The notes: generated from the sequence alone by a model not told the origin. Shown: positions 6,580 to 14,897, numbered from the stretch's first letter. The stretch: DNA of 26,763 bases from CAYNEO01 sp964396245 (GCA_964396245.1 CAYNEO010000047.1:1-26763), one strand, 5' to 3'. Numbers and translations: made by a program.

Positions 6580-7971
6580 TCAGGCTTTCCGCTTCCATTT
6601 GACTCCCTGCGGAGTGTCCTCGAGGATGATTCCCTGCGCCAGCAGGTCATCGCGGATTTTGTCTGCCAGGGCAAAATCCCTGTTCTTGCGAGCCTCGGTC
6701 CGCCGGGCAATCAGGTCTTCGATTTCCTTGTCAAGATCGGCGTGTTCGACCCGAAAATTCAGAACCGTGTCAAACTTCCGAATGGTTTCCAGCGCCCGGT
6801 CACGTTCTTCTGCGGACAGCTTGTCCTCGGCTTTCAACCGGTTGATATCCCGGATAAAATCAAAGACAACGCCGAGGGCGCCGGATATATTCAGGTCATC
6901 ATCCAGATTCGCCTCAAATCCGGCTTTGGCGTCCTCGATGATTTTATCGGCGCTGCCGTCTGATTTACCGCCCGGATAATCTTCGAGGTTTGAAATGAAA
7001 TCGTTGTAGCGCTCCAGGGCATTCCGGGCAGCATCCAGACCCTCCCAGGTGAAGTTCAATTGCTGCCGGTAATATGTGGATATCAGCAGATATCGAACAA
7101 CCTTGCCGGAATAGCCCTTCTCGAGAATGTCACGCAGGGTGTAGAAATTACCAAAGGACTTTGCCATCCTTCGCCCTTCGACAATCAAATGCTCGCTGTG
7201 CAACCAGTAATCGACAAACTTATTCCCGGCGCCCTGTGACTGAGCGATTTCGTTCTCGTGGTGCGGGAAGATGTTGTCCACGCCACCGGTGTGAATATCG
7301 AAATGGCCGCCCAGGTATTTCATCGACATGGCCGAGCACTCGATGTGCCAGCCGGGTCTCCCCTTCCCGAGATCGGTTTCCCAGAAAACGTCGCCGTCAT
7401 CCGGGTCCCAGGCTTTCCAGAGCGCAAAATCCGAAACCGATTCTTTCTCGTATTCGTCGGTGGCTACCCGGGCGCCCGGTTTCAGGTGTTCCATGTCCAG
7501 CTTGGCGAGTTTGCCGTAATCCGGAAAGGTCGAGATCTTGTAGTAGTAATTTCCGTTGACCTCGTAGGCATGGCCCTTCGCGATGAGCTCTTTCACGAGG
7601 GCCACCATTTCACTGATATGTTGTGTCGCGCGCGGGTAAACTTCCGCCCGTTCGATTCCAAGCGTATCGAGGTCCTCAAAGAAGGCCTTGATATACGGCT
7701 CGGTGTACTTGTCGAGCGGTATGCCCTTCTTGATAGAGGCCTTGATGGTCTTGTCATCGATATCAGTGAGGTTCATCACCTGCGTGACCTGATAGCCTTT
7801 GTATTCCAGATACCGTCTCAGCAGGTCTTCGAACATGTAGGTGCGGAAATTGCCGATATGGGCAAAGAGATACACGGTGGGTCCGCATGTGTAAAGGCCC
7901 ACCTTGCCCGGTTCGATCGGTTTGAATTCTTCCTTTATCCCGCTGAGCGTATTTTTGAAACGCAAGGCCAT
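6580..7971 (-). CDS. cysS: Cysteinyl-tRNA synthetase
   Basis: This class I aminoacyl-tRNA synthetase charges tRNA-Cys with cysteine in the cytoplasm. At 463 aa it is full length. The zinc ligands include Cys29 in TCGPTVY, the Cys of HIECSAMS, and the His/Glu of PHHENEIAQS. The HIGH signature is HIGN (res 38-41), and the KMSKS loop appears as RRMAKSFGN. The C-terminal anticodon-binding helical domain ends with a short basic WKRKA tail. I chose the ATG at 7971 because GGAGG lies 7 nt upstream. A TTG at 7977 would sit almost on top of that site. It begins 2 nt after the M42 peptidase stop (TGATAATG), so the two are coupled. Confidence 0.96.
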   Translation of the reverse strand: MALRFKNTLSGIKEEFKPIEPGKVGLYTCGPTVYLFAHIGNFRTYMFEDLLRRYLEYKGYQVTQVMNLTDIDDKTIKASIKKGIPLDKYTEPYIKAFFEDLDTLGIERAEVYPRATQHISEMVALVKELIAKGHAYEVNGNYYYKISTFPDYGKLAKLDMEHLKPGARVATDEYEKESVSDFALWKAWDPDDGDVFWETDLGKGRPGWHIECSAMSMKYLGGHFDIHTGGVDNIFPHHENEIAQSQGAGNKFVDYWLHSEHLIVEGRRMAKSFGNFYTLRDILEKGYSGKVVRYLLISTYYRQQLNFTWEGLDAARNALERYNDFISNLEDYPGGKSDGSADKIIEDAKAGFEANLDDDLNISGALGVVFDFIRDINRLKAEDKLSAEERDRALETIRKFDTVLNFRVEHADLDKEIEDLIARRTEARKNRDFALADKIRDDLLAQGIILEDTPQGVKWKRKA

Positions 7972-7973
7972 TA

Positions 7974-9050
7974 TCAATCCTCCGTCAACGATGCGACTGT
8001 CTTCTTGTCGAGCTTCTTGATCAATTCCGCCACCAGTTTGACCGTGTTATTGTAATCGTCACGGTTGAGAATGCTGTTGTGGCTGTGAATATACCGCACT
8101 GCGGGACCGATCACGATGGATGGGACGCCGATGCCCGAAATGTGCACCCGGCCGCCGTCGGTGCCGCCCCGCTCGATATAGGTGACAAAGTGCGGGATTT
8201 TGGCCTGCTCGGCGGTCCTGATGACCAGGTCGCGAAGTTTCAGGTTCGGGATCATGGTGCCATCGTAGATCAGGATACCGGGACCGGCTCCGAGCTTCTC
8301 GTTTTTCTTGAATCCATCCGGCGGAATGTCCTGTCCGATGCCGGTATCGACCACGATGCAGACATCCGGCTCGGTCAAATGCGCCACGGTTTGGGCGCCG
8401 CGAAGACCGACTTCCTCCTGCACCGAAGCGGCGCCGAGGAGCATGTTCGGATGCTTTTCCTTCTTCATCTTCTTGATCAGGTCAATCACGATAGCACAGG
8501 CCACGCGGTTGTCAAACGCCTTGGCCATGTACATTTTCGGGTTGCCCATTATGACGAAATCGCTGTCGGGAATAATCGGGTCGCCCGGCTTGATGCCGAG
8601 CTTTTTCCTGACATCGTACTTCTCCTGCACGCCCACGTCGATAAACATGTCCTTGATCTCGACGACCTTCTCGCGCTCTTTTTGCGGCAAAAGGTGCGGC
8701 GGCGTTGAGCCGATCACGCCGACAACAGGACCTTTCGACGTTATGATTCTCATCCGCTGGCCAAGAGCGACGTGCCCCCACCAGCCACCCAGCGGCAGGA
8801 ACTTGATATACCCTTCTTCGGTGACCTCTTTAACCATGAAGCCGATTTCGTCCATGTGGCCGATCACCATGACCTTCGGTGTATCGCTGGTGCCTTTCTG
8901 CATACCCACAATGGAACCCATGCGGTCATACTCGATTTTATCGACATTTCCCTTGAATTCGCGCGCCATGATCGCACGGATTTCGGCTTCATAGCCGGAA
9001 ACGCCGTTGGCCTCGGTTATCTCGCGAAGAAGCTTTTCGGTACTGTCCAC
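7974..9050 (-). CDS. M42 family metallo-aminopeptidase (FrvX/glutamyl aminopeptidase-like)
   Basis: This is a cytoplasmic dinuclear metal aminopeptidase of the M42 group, whose members form large tetrahedral particles that trim peptides. At 358 aa the length is typical. Expected metal and catalytic motifs are visible in order: GHMDEIGF with His65/Asp67, KAFDNRVA (bridging Asp), QEEVGLRGA (catalytic Glu and ligand Glu), VDTGIGQD, and a final His in YIHSHNSILNRDD. The GTG at 9050 has AGGAG 8 nt upstream and is the only fitting start. A promoter-like pair lies in the gap before it. The name of the exact substrate class (deblocking, glutamyl or cellulase-like in older annotation) cannot be settled by sequence reading. 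Confidence 0.9.
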   Translation of the reverse strand: MDSTEKLLREITEANGVSGYEAEIRAIMAREFKGNVDKIEYDRMGSIVGMQKGTSDTPKVMVIGHMDEIGFMVKEVTEEGYIKFLPLGGWWGHVALGQRMRIITSKGPVVGVIGSTPPHLLPQKEREKVVEIKDMFIDVGVQEKYDVRKKLGIKPGDPIIPDSDFVIMGNPKMYMAKAFDNRVACAIVIDLIKKMKKEKHPNMLLGAASVQEEVGLRGAQTVAHLTEPDVCIVVDTGIGQDIPPDGFKKNEKLGAGPGILIYDGTMIPNLKLRDLVIRTAEQAKIPHFVTYIERGGTDGGRVHISGIGVPSIVIGPAVRYIHSHNSILNRDDYNNTVKLVAELIKKLDKKTVASLTED

Positions 9051-9138
9051 TGTCTCTACTCCTGTTCTATATGCTTACTCTTCATAATTCCGATCTGTGC
9101 GGCGACATTTACGACAAATCTCCCCGTCGGGAGCAACC

Positions 9139-9167
9139 ATTATCATCCAATACGGACTAGACCTCAA
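9139..9167 (-). promoter_or_regulatory. Candidate promoter for the M42 peptidase-cysS pair
   Basis: Minus strand TTGAGG (9162-9167), lying in the last codons of the HAD gene, is followed after 17 nt by GATAAT (9139-9144), which matches five of six -10 bases. A small perfect hairpin, CTCCC/GGGAG with a GACG loop (9120-9133), would sit at the start of the transcript. It has no T tract, so it is not called a terminator. The call rests on consensus matching alone. Confidence 0.35.
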
Positions 9168-9900
9168 CATGTTCGAACAACTCTGAGAGCGTGTGTATCT
9201 GATGCTCCACCTCGGGCATCTCCTCAGGATATTCCCTTCCCGGTTTAACCTTGAGGATTGCCGGCATGCCGACTCCATACGGTCCCTGGATATCCTCCAT
9301 GTACCGGTCACCGATATAGACACACTCGGCCGGGGCCTGCCCGGCGAGATTGGCGGCTTTCAGGAAGATATCCCTGTGAGGTTTTCGCAGCCCGAAACTC
9401 GAACTGAAAATGGTAAAGTCAAAAAACCCTGCCAGTCCGAACCGCTCCAACTCCAGGAGATGCGCCCGTTCGGGGAAGACGGTGTTCGAGATCAGTCCCA
9501 TGACCGGGCACTTTTCTTTCAATGTGGACAATGTCGCCACCGCATCATCGAAGACATAAAGCTGGTCCGCCACCGGCTTATAATAGGCATCAAAGAAGTC
9601 GTCCACCAGCCTGTCGTCGTAGGGAATGCCCAATCGGTCAAACAGGTCCGAAGCAACCTGCATAACATCCCACTCAACGAGCATCTCGGCGGCTCGCTTC
9701 CGATATCCGTCACGAATCTCGTTGAACGCGCTCTCGAACTGACCGTCATCGCCAATGTCAATCTTCTTCTTGATCAGATATTGCCGGCCGCTCGCAGCAC
9801 ACCGATCACCAAGTTCCCCCCAGCTCACCGATTCGTATTCTATCAAAGTCGATCCAAGATCGAACAAGATTGCCCGTGGTTTTAGTTTTTCGACTACCAC
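9157..9900 (-). CDS. HAD-superfamily hydrolase with an altered motif I
   Basis: This 247-aa protein has a Rossmann-like HAD core with a helical cap between motifs I and II. Motif I is FDLGSTL: the nucleophile Asp14 is present but the usual second Asp, the acid/base of phosphatases, is Gly16. Motif II is LISNT, motif III is the Lys of GLRKPHRDIF, and motif IV is IGDRYMEDIQG. Haloacid-dehalogenase-like family members also lack the second Asp, so the reaction is uncertain. The GTG start at 9900 has GAGG 6 nt upstream and begins 3 nt after the ddl stop, so expression is coupled to ddl. The substrate is unknown, and the link to ddl or the peptidase may be only positional. Confidence 0.8.
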   Translation of the reverse strand: MVVEKLKPRAILFDLGSTLIEYESVSWGELGDRCAASGRQYLIKKKIDIGDDGQFESAFNEIRDGYRKRAAEMLVEWDVMQVASDLFDRLGIPYDDRLVDDFFDAYYKPVADQLYVFDDAVATLSTLKEKCPVMGLISNTVFPERAHLLELERFGLAGFFDFTIFSSSFGLRKPHRDIFLKAANLAGQAPAECVYIGDRYMEDIQGPYGVGMPAILKVKPGREYPEEMPEVEHQIHTLSELFEHVEV

Positions 9901-9903
9901 TCG

Positions 9904-10917
9904 TTACCTCTTCAAAGCTGAACGTATAATTCGCTCTACGAGACCGTCAAAATCAATTCCGACACACTTAGCGGCCATCGGCGCCAGCGAAAGGTTAGTC
10001 ATGCCGGGAAGCGTATTGAGTTCCAGGCAATATGCCTCACCCGAGGGAGTCAGGATGAAATCTACTCGCGCCAGTCCTTCGGCGCCGATAATGTCGTAGA
10101 CGCGAGCGGCAGTGAGCTGAAGATTGTGCGCTACCAGCTCGTCTATCTTCGCCGGGGCGATATATTCAGACTTCCCTTTTGTATACTTGGCCTCGTAATC
10201 ATACAATTCGTTTTTAGGTTTAATTTCGACAACCGGCAAAGGTTCCCCGTCCAGCACCGAGACCGTCATTTCGCGACCGGGGATGAACTGCTCGACGAGA
10301 ATCTCGGGAGATTGCTCATCCGCTCTTTCCAGGGCGGTGAGAAGGTCGTCGCTCTCCTTCACTTTGGTCAGGCCCACGGTCGAGCCGCCGTCGTTCGGTT
10401 TCACGATGATCGGAAATTCGAAGTTGCTGCGGATATCGGCAGCGATCGACTGATAGTCCTGCCAGTTCCTCCGGCGATAAAGCTTGAACGGCGGCGTCAG
10501 GACATTCTCCGACATCATCAGCCGCTTGGCAGCCGCCTTGTTCATCGCCAGCGCCGATGCGTTCATTCCCGACCCGGTGTATTTCATGCCGGCCAGTTCC
10601 AGCAGGTTCTGGAGCGACCCGTTTTCGCCCGTCCCACCGTGGAGGCCGATAAACACCACGTCAACGTCGCTGACATCGGGAGCTTGCAAGGCCCGTGTGA
10701 GAGCAACCGAATCGATCTTTGTCGCTGCCGGAACGTCGACACTCTTCTTGAACTCCAGGAAATTCCCGTGATTATCGAGCAGAGTATGTCCGGAAGCCGG
10801 ATCGATGCCGATCACCTCGTGCCGGAGATGCTTCAGGGCTTCAAAGATGGCCTTGCTGCTGGCCAGAGATACATCGCGCTCGTTGGACTCGCCGCCTGCC
10901 AGAAGAAGAACTTTCAT
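9904..10917 (-). CDS. ddl: D-alanine--D-alanine ligase
   Basis: This ATP-grasp enzyme joins two D-alanines for the peptidoglycan stem peptide. At 337 aa the length is normal. It starts with LLLAGGESNERDVSL (N-terminal ligand loop), then GLHGGTGENGSLQ (about res 92-104), KPNDGGSTVGL in the ATP-binding domain, the YDYEAKY omega loop typical of D-Ala-D-Ala ligases rather than the vancomycin-resistance type, and ARVDFIL...LELNTLPGMT with the metal-binding Glu and Asn. The ATG at 10917 lies one base after the dedA stop codon, with only an AGAG-like weak Shine-Dalgarno. The downstream HAD gene follows after 3 nt. No other mur gene is in the window. Confidence 0.95.
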   Translation of the reverse strand: MKVLLLAGGESNERDVSLASSKAIFEALKHLRHEVIGIDPASGHTLLDNHGNFLEFKKSVDVPAATKIDSVALTRALQAPDVSDVDVVFIGLHGGTGENGSLQNLLELAGMKYTGSGMNASALAMNKAAAKRLMMSENVLTPPFKLYRRRNWQDYQSIAADIRSNFEFPIIVKPNDGGSTVGLTKVKESDDLLTALERADEQSPEILVEQFIPGREMTVSVLDGEPLPVVEIKPKNELYDYEAKYTKGKSEYIAPAKIDELVAHNLQLTAARVYDIIGAEGLARVDFILTPSGEAYCLELNTLPGMTNLSLAPMAAKCVGIDFDGLVERIIRSALKR

Positions 10918-10918
10918 A

Positions 10919-11545
10919 TCAACTGCTCTTTTTGCCTTTCCGATATCGGTGGAAGATATATATCAGTACGGCCAGGATCAAGACCGGCCAGATGATCCGG
11001 TTGTAGTGCCTGAAATACCTTTCGATTACGCCCAGATTATCCACCAGTTTCACGGCAATATACAGTAAGAGCCCGGTAAAGGCAAAGTAGGACACGGCTG
11101 AAAAAATAACCATCCGGCCGGTAGGATAGCGCCCGATCCCGGCCGCAACGGCAAGGGCCGAACGGAAACCGACAATAAAGCGGGAGGCCATCAACAGCCA
11201 CGCGCCCCATCGCGACAGTTTGGCTTCGACTTTCCGTACATCATCCGCCGAGAAGTACTTGTAGTCCTTTCGGATAAAAAAGTCCCGCCCGTATCGGCGC
11301 CCCACGTAGTACATGACCATTACGGAAGCAAGGCCGCCGACGTTGATGACAAGAAACGTGGGGATGATATTGAGGCGCGACAGCCCAACCAGGCCGCCGG
11401 CGGCTACGATAAAGCTGTCGCCCGGAAACGGCGGGAAGATATTTTCCACAAAGCAGGCGGCAAACAGGACAAGATACACCCAGAAGGAACCGTACGTGAA
11501 CAGGAAGTCGAGATAATGATTGACCTGTGAGAGAGTGTCACTCAT
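10919..11545 (-). CDS. DedA family membrane protein (VTT/SNARE-associated domain)
   Basis: This is a 208-aa inner-membrane protein with about five hydrophobic segments and a basic C-terminal tail (RYRKGKKSS). DedA proteins are linked to flipping of undecaprenyl phosphate or phospholipids and to membrane homeostasis. The acidic N-terminal motif is present as ENIFPPFPGD (about res 34-43), followed by GG repeats. The arginine motif appears as SRFIVGFR (about res 120-127), with Val where most DedA proteins have Pro. The start ATG overlaps the ispF end by 8 nt. Placement between ispDF (isoprenoid synthesis) and ddl (cell wall) suits a role in recycling of the undecaprenyl carrier, but that is inference from context. 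Confidence 0.88.
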   Translation of the reverse strand: MSDTLSQVNHYLDFLFTYGSFWVYLVLFAACFVENIFPPFPGDSFIVAAGGLVGLSRLNIIPTFLVINVGGLASVMVMYYVGRRYGRDFFIRKDYKYFSADDVRKVEAKLSRWGAWLLMASRFIVGFRSALAVAAGIGRYPTGRMVIFSAVSYFAFTGLLLYIAVKLVDNLGVIERYFRHYNRIIWPVLILAVLIYIFHRYRKGKKSS

Positions 11546-12026
11546 TGATTGCCAGCAGGCAAACGGCTGATGCCGCTATTCCTTCCTCGCGCCCGACAAA
11601 TCCGAGCCGTTCGGCGGTGGTCGCCTTGATGCCGATTCGCCCTTCATCGATATCCAGAATGTCGGCTATTCTGTGTCGCATGGCGGTTATATGCGGATTC
11701 ATTTGCGGTCGTTCGGCCATAATAATACAATCGACATTGACAATCGTGTCAAAACCGGCCTGGTGGACGAGTTCAACGACATTGACAAGCAATTCCGCCG
11801 AGTCAGCGCCACGGTAACGGTCATCCGAGGGCGGGAACTGACGGCCGATATCGGGCAACGAGGCCGCCCCGAGCAACGCATCGGCAATAGCATGCAGCAA
11901 AACATCGGCGTCGCTATGCCCCTCGAGCCCCAACTCGAAGGGTACGGTCACACCTCCTATAATCAGGTCGCGACCCTCCACCAACCGATGGACATCGAAT
12001 CCGTGTCCGATACGAAACTCAGTCAT
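11538..12026 (-). CDS. ispF: 2-C-methyl-D-erythritol 2,4-cyclodiphosphate synthase
   Basis: IspF cyclises CDP-methylerythritol 2-phosphate in the MEP isoprenoid pathway, working as a trimer with one zinc per site. The 162-aa length is typical. Zinc ligands are Asp11 and His13 in GHGFDVH, and His45 at the end of EGHSDADVLLH. DIGRQFPPSD and the C-terminal KATTAERLGFVGREEGIAA signature are both present. The ATG overlaps the end of ispD by 8 nt (ATGACTGA), so the two enzymes of the pathway are translated together. They are separate genes here, not the IspDF fusion found in some groups. Confidence 0.97.
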   Translation of the reverse strand: MTEFRIGHGFDVHRLVEGRDLIIGGVTVPFELGLEGHSDADVLLHAIADALLGAASLPDIGRQFPPSDDRYRGADSAELLVNVVELVHQAGFDTIVNVDCIIMAERPQMNPHITAMRHRIADILDIDEGRIGIKATTAERLGFVGREEGIAASAVCLLAINE

Positions 12027-12708
12027 GTTTCTCCCTCGCCAGTAATGATTCCGCGATCAGCATATCGTCGGCCGTAGTTACCTTCAGATTCGGACCGGTT
12101 GGCTCGACTATGCGCACCTTCACGCCGTTCACTTCGAGAAGCGAGGCATCATCGGTAATGACCCGATTGGGGTCGGCCTTCCGGTGCGCCGACAGGATAA
12201 GGTCATATCTGAAAACCTGCGGCGTCTGGGCGAGGTACAGGCTGTCGCGGTCGACCGTGGCTTGGATAATTCCGTCTTTGACTCGCTTGACGGTATCCGT
12301 GGCGCATACAGCCAGCATGGCCGCGCCCTCAGTTGCGGCGGCTGCGACTACCCTGTCAATATCAGCCGGCGTTACCAGTGGACGGGCGCCATCGTGAATG
12401 GCAACCAGTTCGGTTGTGCCCGGAAGCGAATTGAGCCCGTTGAGGACTGAGTCCCGACGGTTGGCCCCGCCCGCCACGACTTTCCTGACTTTTTGAAAGT
12501 CATACCGGTCGACGATGTTCTCGCCTGCGTGGACCAGCGACTCCTCGGCCACAACTATGACAATAGCATCAATCGATGCCGCTTTCTCGAATCGACTGAT
12601 TGTCCACGACAAAAGCGGACGACCGCAGATTTCGGTAAACTGCTTGGGTGTGTTGCCGCCGAACCGTACCGACTTGCCGGCGGCCACAATAACAGCATAA
12701 GTATTCAT
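12019..12708 (-). CDS. ispD: 2-C-methyl-D-erythritol 4-phosphate cytidylyltransferase
   Basis: IspD attaches CMP to methylerythritol 4-phosphate, the third step of the MEP pathway. The 229-aa product shows the CTP-binding N-terminus AAGKSVRFGGNTPKQF (res 9-24), then HDGARPLV, the DTVKRV segment, QTPQVFRYD and TDDASLLE, all in the family order. The ATG at 12708 has only a weak GGAT upstream. It follows queA by 42 nt, the gap carrying no clear terminator or promoter. The 8-nt overlap with ispF makes a tight ispD-ispF unit. The intermediate enzyme IspE is not in the window. Confidence 0.97.
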   Translation of the reverse strand: MNTYAVIVAAGKSVRFGGNTPKQFTEICGRPLLSWTISRFEKAASIDAIVIVVAEESLVHAGENIVDRYDFQKVRKVVAGGANRRDSVLNGLNSLPGTTELVAIHDGARPLVTPADIDRVVAAAATEGAAMLAVCATDTVKRVKDGIIQATVDRDSLYLAQTPQVFRYDLILSAHRKADPNRVITDDASLLEVNGVKVRIVEPTGPNLKVTTADDMLIAESLLAREKHD

Positions 12709-12750
12709 TGCATCCGAATATATGTAGCCAAAATGGACGGGAAAAGCACT

Positions 12751-13788
12751 TTATAGGATCAGCATGGCGTCGCCGTAACTGTAGAAGCGGTAATGTCTAT
12801 TTATTGCTTCCCGGTAGGCGGCCAGAATCTTCTCGCGCCCGGCAAAGGCCGAGACAAGAATCAGCAAAGAAGATTTGGGCAGGTGAAAATTCGTGACGAG
12901 ATGATCCACCATCTTGAATCGATGGCCGGGCCTGATATAGAGATCCACCATTCCTGAAAAAGGCTGAACCTTCCCGTTTTTCATTGGAGCCGACTCGAGG
13001 GTTCGAACCGATGTCGTCCCGACGGCGACAATCTTGCCCCCTCGCTTCCGCGTGGCGTTCAGTGCATCGGCGGTCCCGGCAGTCAGTTCGGCGTATTCGG
13101 GATCAACGACATGATCCTCAATTCGGTCTGTCTGTATTGGCTTGAATGTGCCCGGTCCGACATGGAGCGTCAACTGGGCGATAAAGATGCCGGTCCCCCT
13201 CAAATGGTTCAGAAGCGGCCGGGTGAAATGAAAACCGGCAGTCGGAGCCGCTACGGCGCCAACCCGGTCAGGGTCCGCGAACACGGTCTGATAGCGCCGA
13301 ATATCACCGGGTTGGTCTTCCCGCCGGATATAGTGCGGCAGAGGCACGTGCCCGAAGTGAGACACAGTGCGTTCCCTTGCCGTTTTTGACGAAAAGCTCA
13401 CCAACCAGGAACCGCCCCCGATATCCTTCTCAAGTACCACCGGCGGTTGATCGTCGAAAAGAATCTTCTCCCCTTCTTTTACCCTTCGAGACTTGGTGAC
13501 CAGGGCCAGCCAGCGCTCAGAATCGGTTTCCCGGCGGCGAACAAGAAAGATCTCCACCTTTGCCCCCGTGGCTCGCCGCCCGATAAGCCGCGCTTTGAAC
13601 ACTTTGGTGTTGTTGACAACGAGGGTATCGCCGGCGGCCAGAAATTCAGTTATGTCCTTGAATGAACGGTGCTGAATCTCGCCGGCGGCGCGATCGAGTA
13701 CGAGCAACCGGGATTGCTCGCGCTTGCGCACGGGGAACTGCGCAATTAGCTCGGCGGGCAGGCTGTAGTCGAAAAGAGAAAGATTCAC
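12751..13788 (-). CDS. queA: S-adenosylmethionine:tRNA ribosyltransferase-isomerase
   Basis: QueA transfers the ribosyl group of SAM to preQ1 at tRNA position 34 to form epoxyqueuosine. At 345 aa it is full length. Family landmarks are the N-terminal DYSLPAELIAQFP, VVNNTKVFKARLIGRR, AAPTAGFHFT, TLHVGPGTFKP and VGTTSVRTLES, ending in RFYSYGDAMLI. The GTG start at 13788 is favoured by alignment with the usual N-terminus although no strong Shine-Dalgarno is visible. The GGGGA is about 12 nt away, inside the end of the DUF2905 gene. It is 6 nt downstream of that gene. The other queuosine enzymes, such as Tgt, are not in the window. Confidence 0.96.
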   Translation of the reverse strand: MNLSLFDYSLPAELIAQFPVRKREQSRLLVLDRAAGEIQHRSFKDITEFLAAGDTLVVNNTKVFKARLIGRRATGAKVEIFLVRRRETDSERWLALVTKSRRVKEGEKILFDDQPPVVLEKDIGGGSWLVSFSSKTARERTVSHFGHVPLPHYIRREDQPGDIRRYQTVFADPDRVGAVAAPTAGFHFTRPLLNHLRGTGIFIAQLTLHVGPGTFKPIQTDRIEDHVVDPEYAELTAGTADALNATRKRGGKIVAVGTTSVRTLESAPMKNGKVQPFSGMVDLYIRPGHRFKMVDHLVTNFHLPKSSLLILVSAFAGREKILAAYREAINRHYRFYSYGDAMLIL

Positions 13789-13794
13789 CGGAGT

Positions 13795-14016
13795 TTATTT
13801 TCCCCGACCGAAGAGATTAAGAATGATCGTGAGCAGAATGCTGATAATCAGCATCGTGGCAATCGGTATATATATCGAGTAGTTGTCCTTCTTGATATGA
13901 ATATCACCCGGGAGCTTTCCCAGAAACGGGATGCGACCGGCAAAGAGGAACAGCACACCGATTACGACCAGGACTATTCCCGCTATAATCAGCAGTTTTC
14001 CCAATTGCGGCGTCAT
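13795..14016 (-). CDS. DUF2905 family small membrane protein
   Basis: This is a 73-aa protein with two membrane helices, one before and one after a short conserved loop of the type PFLGKLPGDIHIKKDN, which is the hallmark of the DUF2905 family. It ends with a basic LFGRGK tail. Function of the family is unknown. I chose the ATG at 14016 because family members begin close to the LGKLLI helix. A GTG at 14028 would add four residues. Neither start has a visible Shine-Dalgarno. It sits between a predicted lipoprotein and queA and is likely part of the same transcript. Confidence 0.8.
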   Translation of the reverse strand: MTPQLGKLLIIAGIVLVVIGVLFLFAGRIPFLGKLPGDIHIKKDNYSIYIPIATMLIISILLTIILNLFGRGK

Positions 14017-14043
14017 GGCGGATATCACAAGTGATTGAGGTTA

Positions 14044-14613
14044 TCAGTACGTCCGGTGGGCGAATCGCCTTAGTTCCTGCTCAAATCGTTCCCTATTGGT
14101 GACTTCGCCGGTCTGCGGGTCTGTGATGTTGATCGTGAAGCTTACCGTGACATAGGCGTTGCCCGACGATAGGTCTACCGAGCTGTATTCGATCTTTGTC
14201 AGGTAGTCGTCACGATTGTAGTAATTGTCGCGGACTTCATATTCGTTGATTTTATGCAGACATACGGTGGAATCAGACTTGAAAAGTTTCACACAGACAG
14301 AATCGAACGAGACATAATCGACAGGACTCTTACCCAGACTGTCATTCCATTTCCCGTTGTAACTGACATCAAAATCGAGGTAGAACAAATCCTCGTTGAT
14401 ACTATATCCGGTAAGGCGGGAGCTTAGCTCGAGAACGACCCGATAACCGTCCAGTGTGACAACCGGCGCCGTTTCATCCGGCATCTGGTACGTTTTCTCG
14501 AATACCTTGGAGCAGCCGGCTGTGATCGCAACGAGGGCTGTCAGCGCGAGTGCAATCAGTAGTATGTAAAATCTGGATTTCACCTGTTGATCTGCCTCTG
14601 CCATCCGATTCAC
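14044..14613 (-). CDS. Predicted lipoprotein of unknown function
   Basis: I do not recognise this 189-aa protein. It has a basic N-terminus, a hydrophobic stretch (res 15-32) and a lipobox-like TAGC ending at Cys34, so it is probably exported by Sec, processed by signal peptidase II and anchored in a membrane. The mature part is rich in Asp, Tyr, Ser and beta-prone segments and has no visible catalytic motif. It reads like a small beta-rich periplasmic domain. The GTG at 14613 overlaps the upstream stop as GTGA, favouring coupled translation. An ATG at 14604 preceded by GAG is an alternative that removes three residues. It follows an unknown 95-aa gene. Confidence 0.7.
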   Translation of the reverse strand: MNRMAEADQQVKSRFYILLIALALTALVAITAGCSKVFEKTYQMPDETAPVVTLDGYRVVLELSSRLTGYSINEDLFYLDFDVSYNGKWNDSLGKSPVDYVSFDSVCVKLFKSDSTVCLHKINEYEVRDNYYNRDDYLTKIEYSSVDLSSGNAYVTVSFTINITDPQTGEVTNRERFEQELRRFAHRTY

Positions 14614-14897
14614 TCGTTTTGAAAAAGAGTGATCCTGTCAATATAGATCTGCGTGAGCGCCTTTTGTTCAGGAGTCAGCGTGTCGGGCAACTTGTGGCCT
14701 TCAAGATACTGTTCCAGACTGTCGAGGGCAATCCGGGTATCCTGTACGGTCAGTGTGGTTCCAGTCTCTGTTTTGAGCTTATCCCGAAACCTGACTGTCT
14801 CAGTAATAAGCATGGCCACCATCCCGGTTGGATTCGACTGCCGCTGAAGCTCTCCGCCGAGAGCTTCGATAAGAAGTCTGATATCGTCGTCGGCCAT
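14610..14897 (-). CDS. Hypothetical small helical protein (weak DUF1844 resemblance)
   Basis: This 95-aa soluble protein is predicted mostly alpha-helical, with no signal peptide or membrane segment. The section ALDSLEQYLEG followed by LTPEQKALTQIYIDR vaguely resembles the end of DUF1844 proteins (an A-x-x-x-I/L-D-x-L helix, then L-T-x-x-E), but the KTKGN core is missing, so this is only a hint. Its ATG at 14897 has a good GGAG 7 nt upstream, which supports a real gene. It overlaps the lipoprotein start by 4 nt, so the two are probably made together. Confidence 0.65.
   Translation of the reverse strand: MADDDIRLLIEALGGELQRQSNPTGMVAMLITETVRFRDKLKTETGTTLTVQDTRIALDSLEQYLEGHKLPDTLTPEQKALTQIYIDRITLFQNE

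Noticed and set aside
7258..8055. 265-codon plus-strand frame opposite cysS
   Set aside because: cysS has complete class I synthetase motifs on the other strand. This frame has no motif of its own.
9120..9133. Small CTCCC/GGGAG hairpin considered as a terminator after the HAD gene
   Set aside because: The stem is only 5 bp and is followed by ATTTG, not a T run. It fits better as part of a 5' leader.
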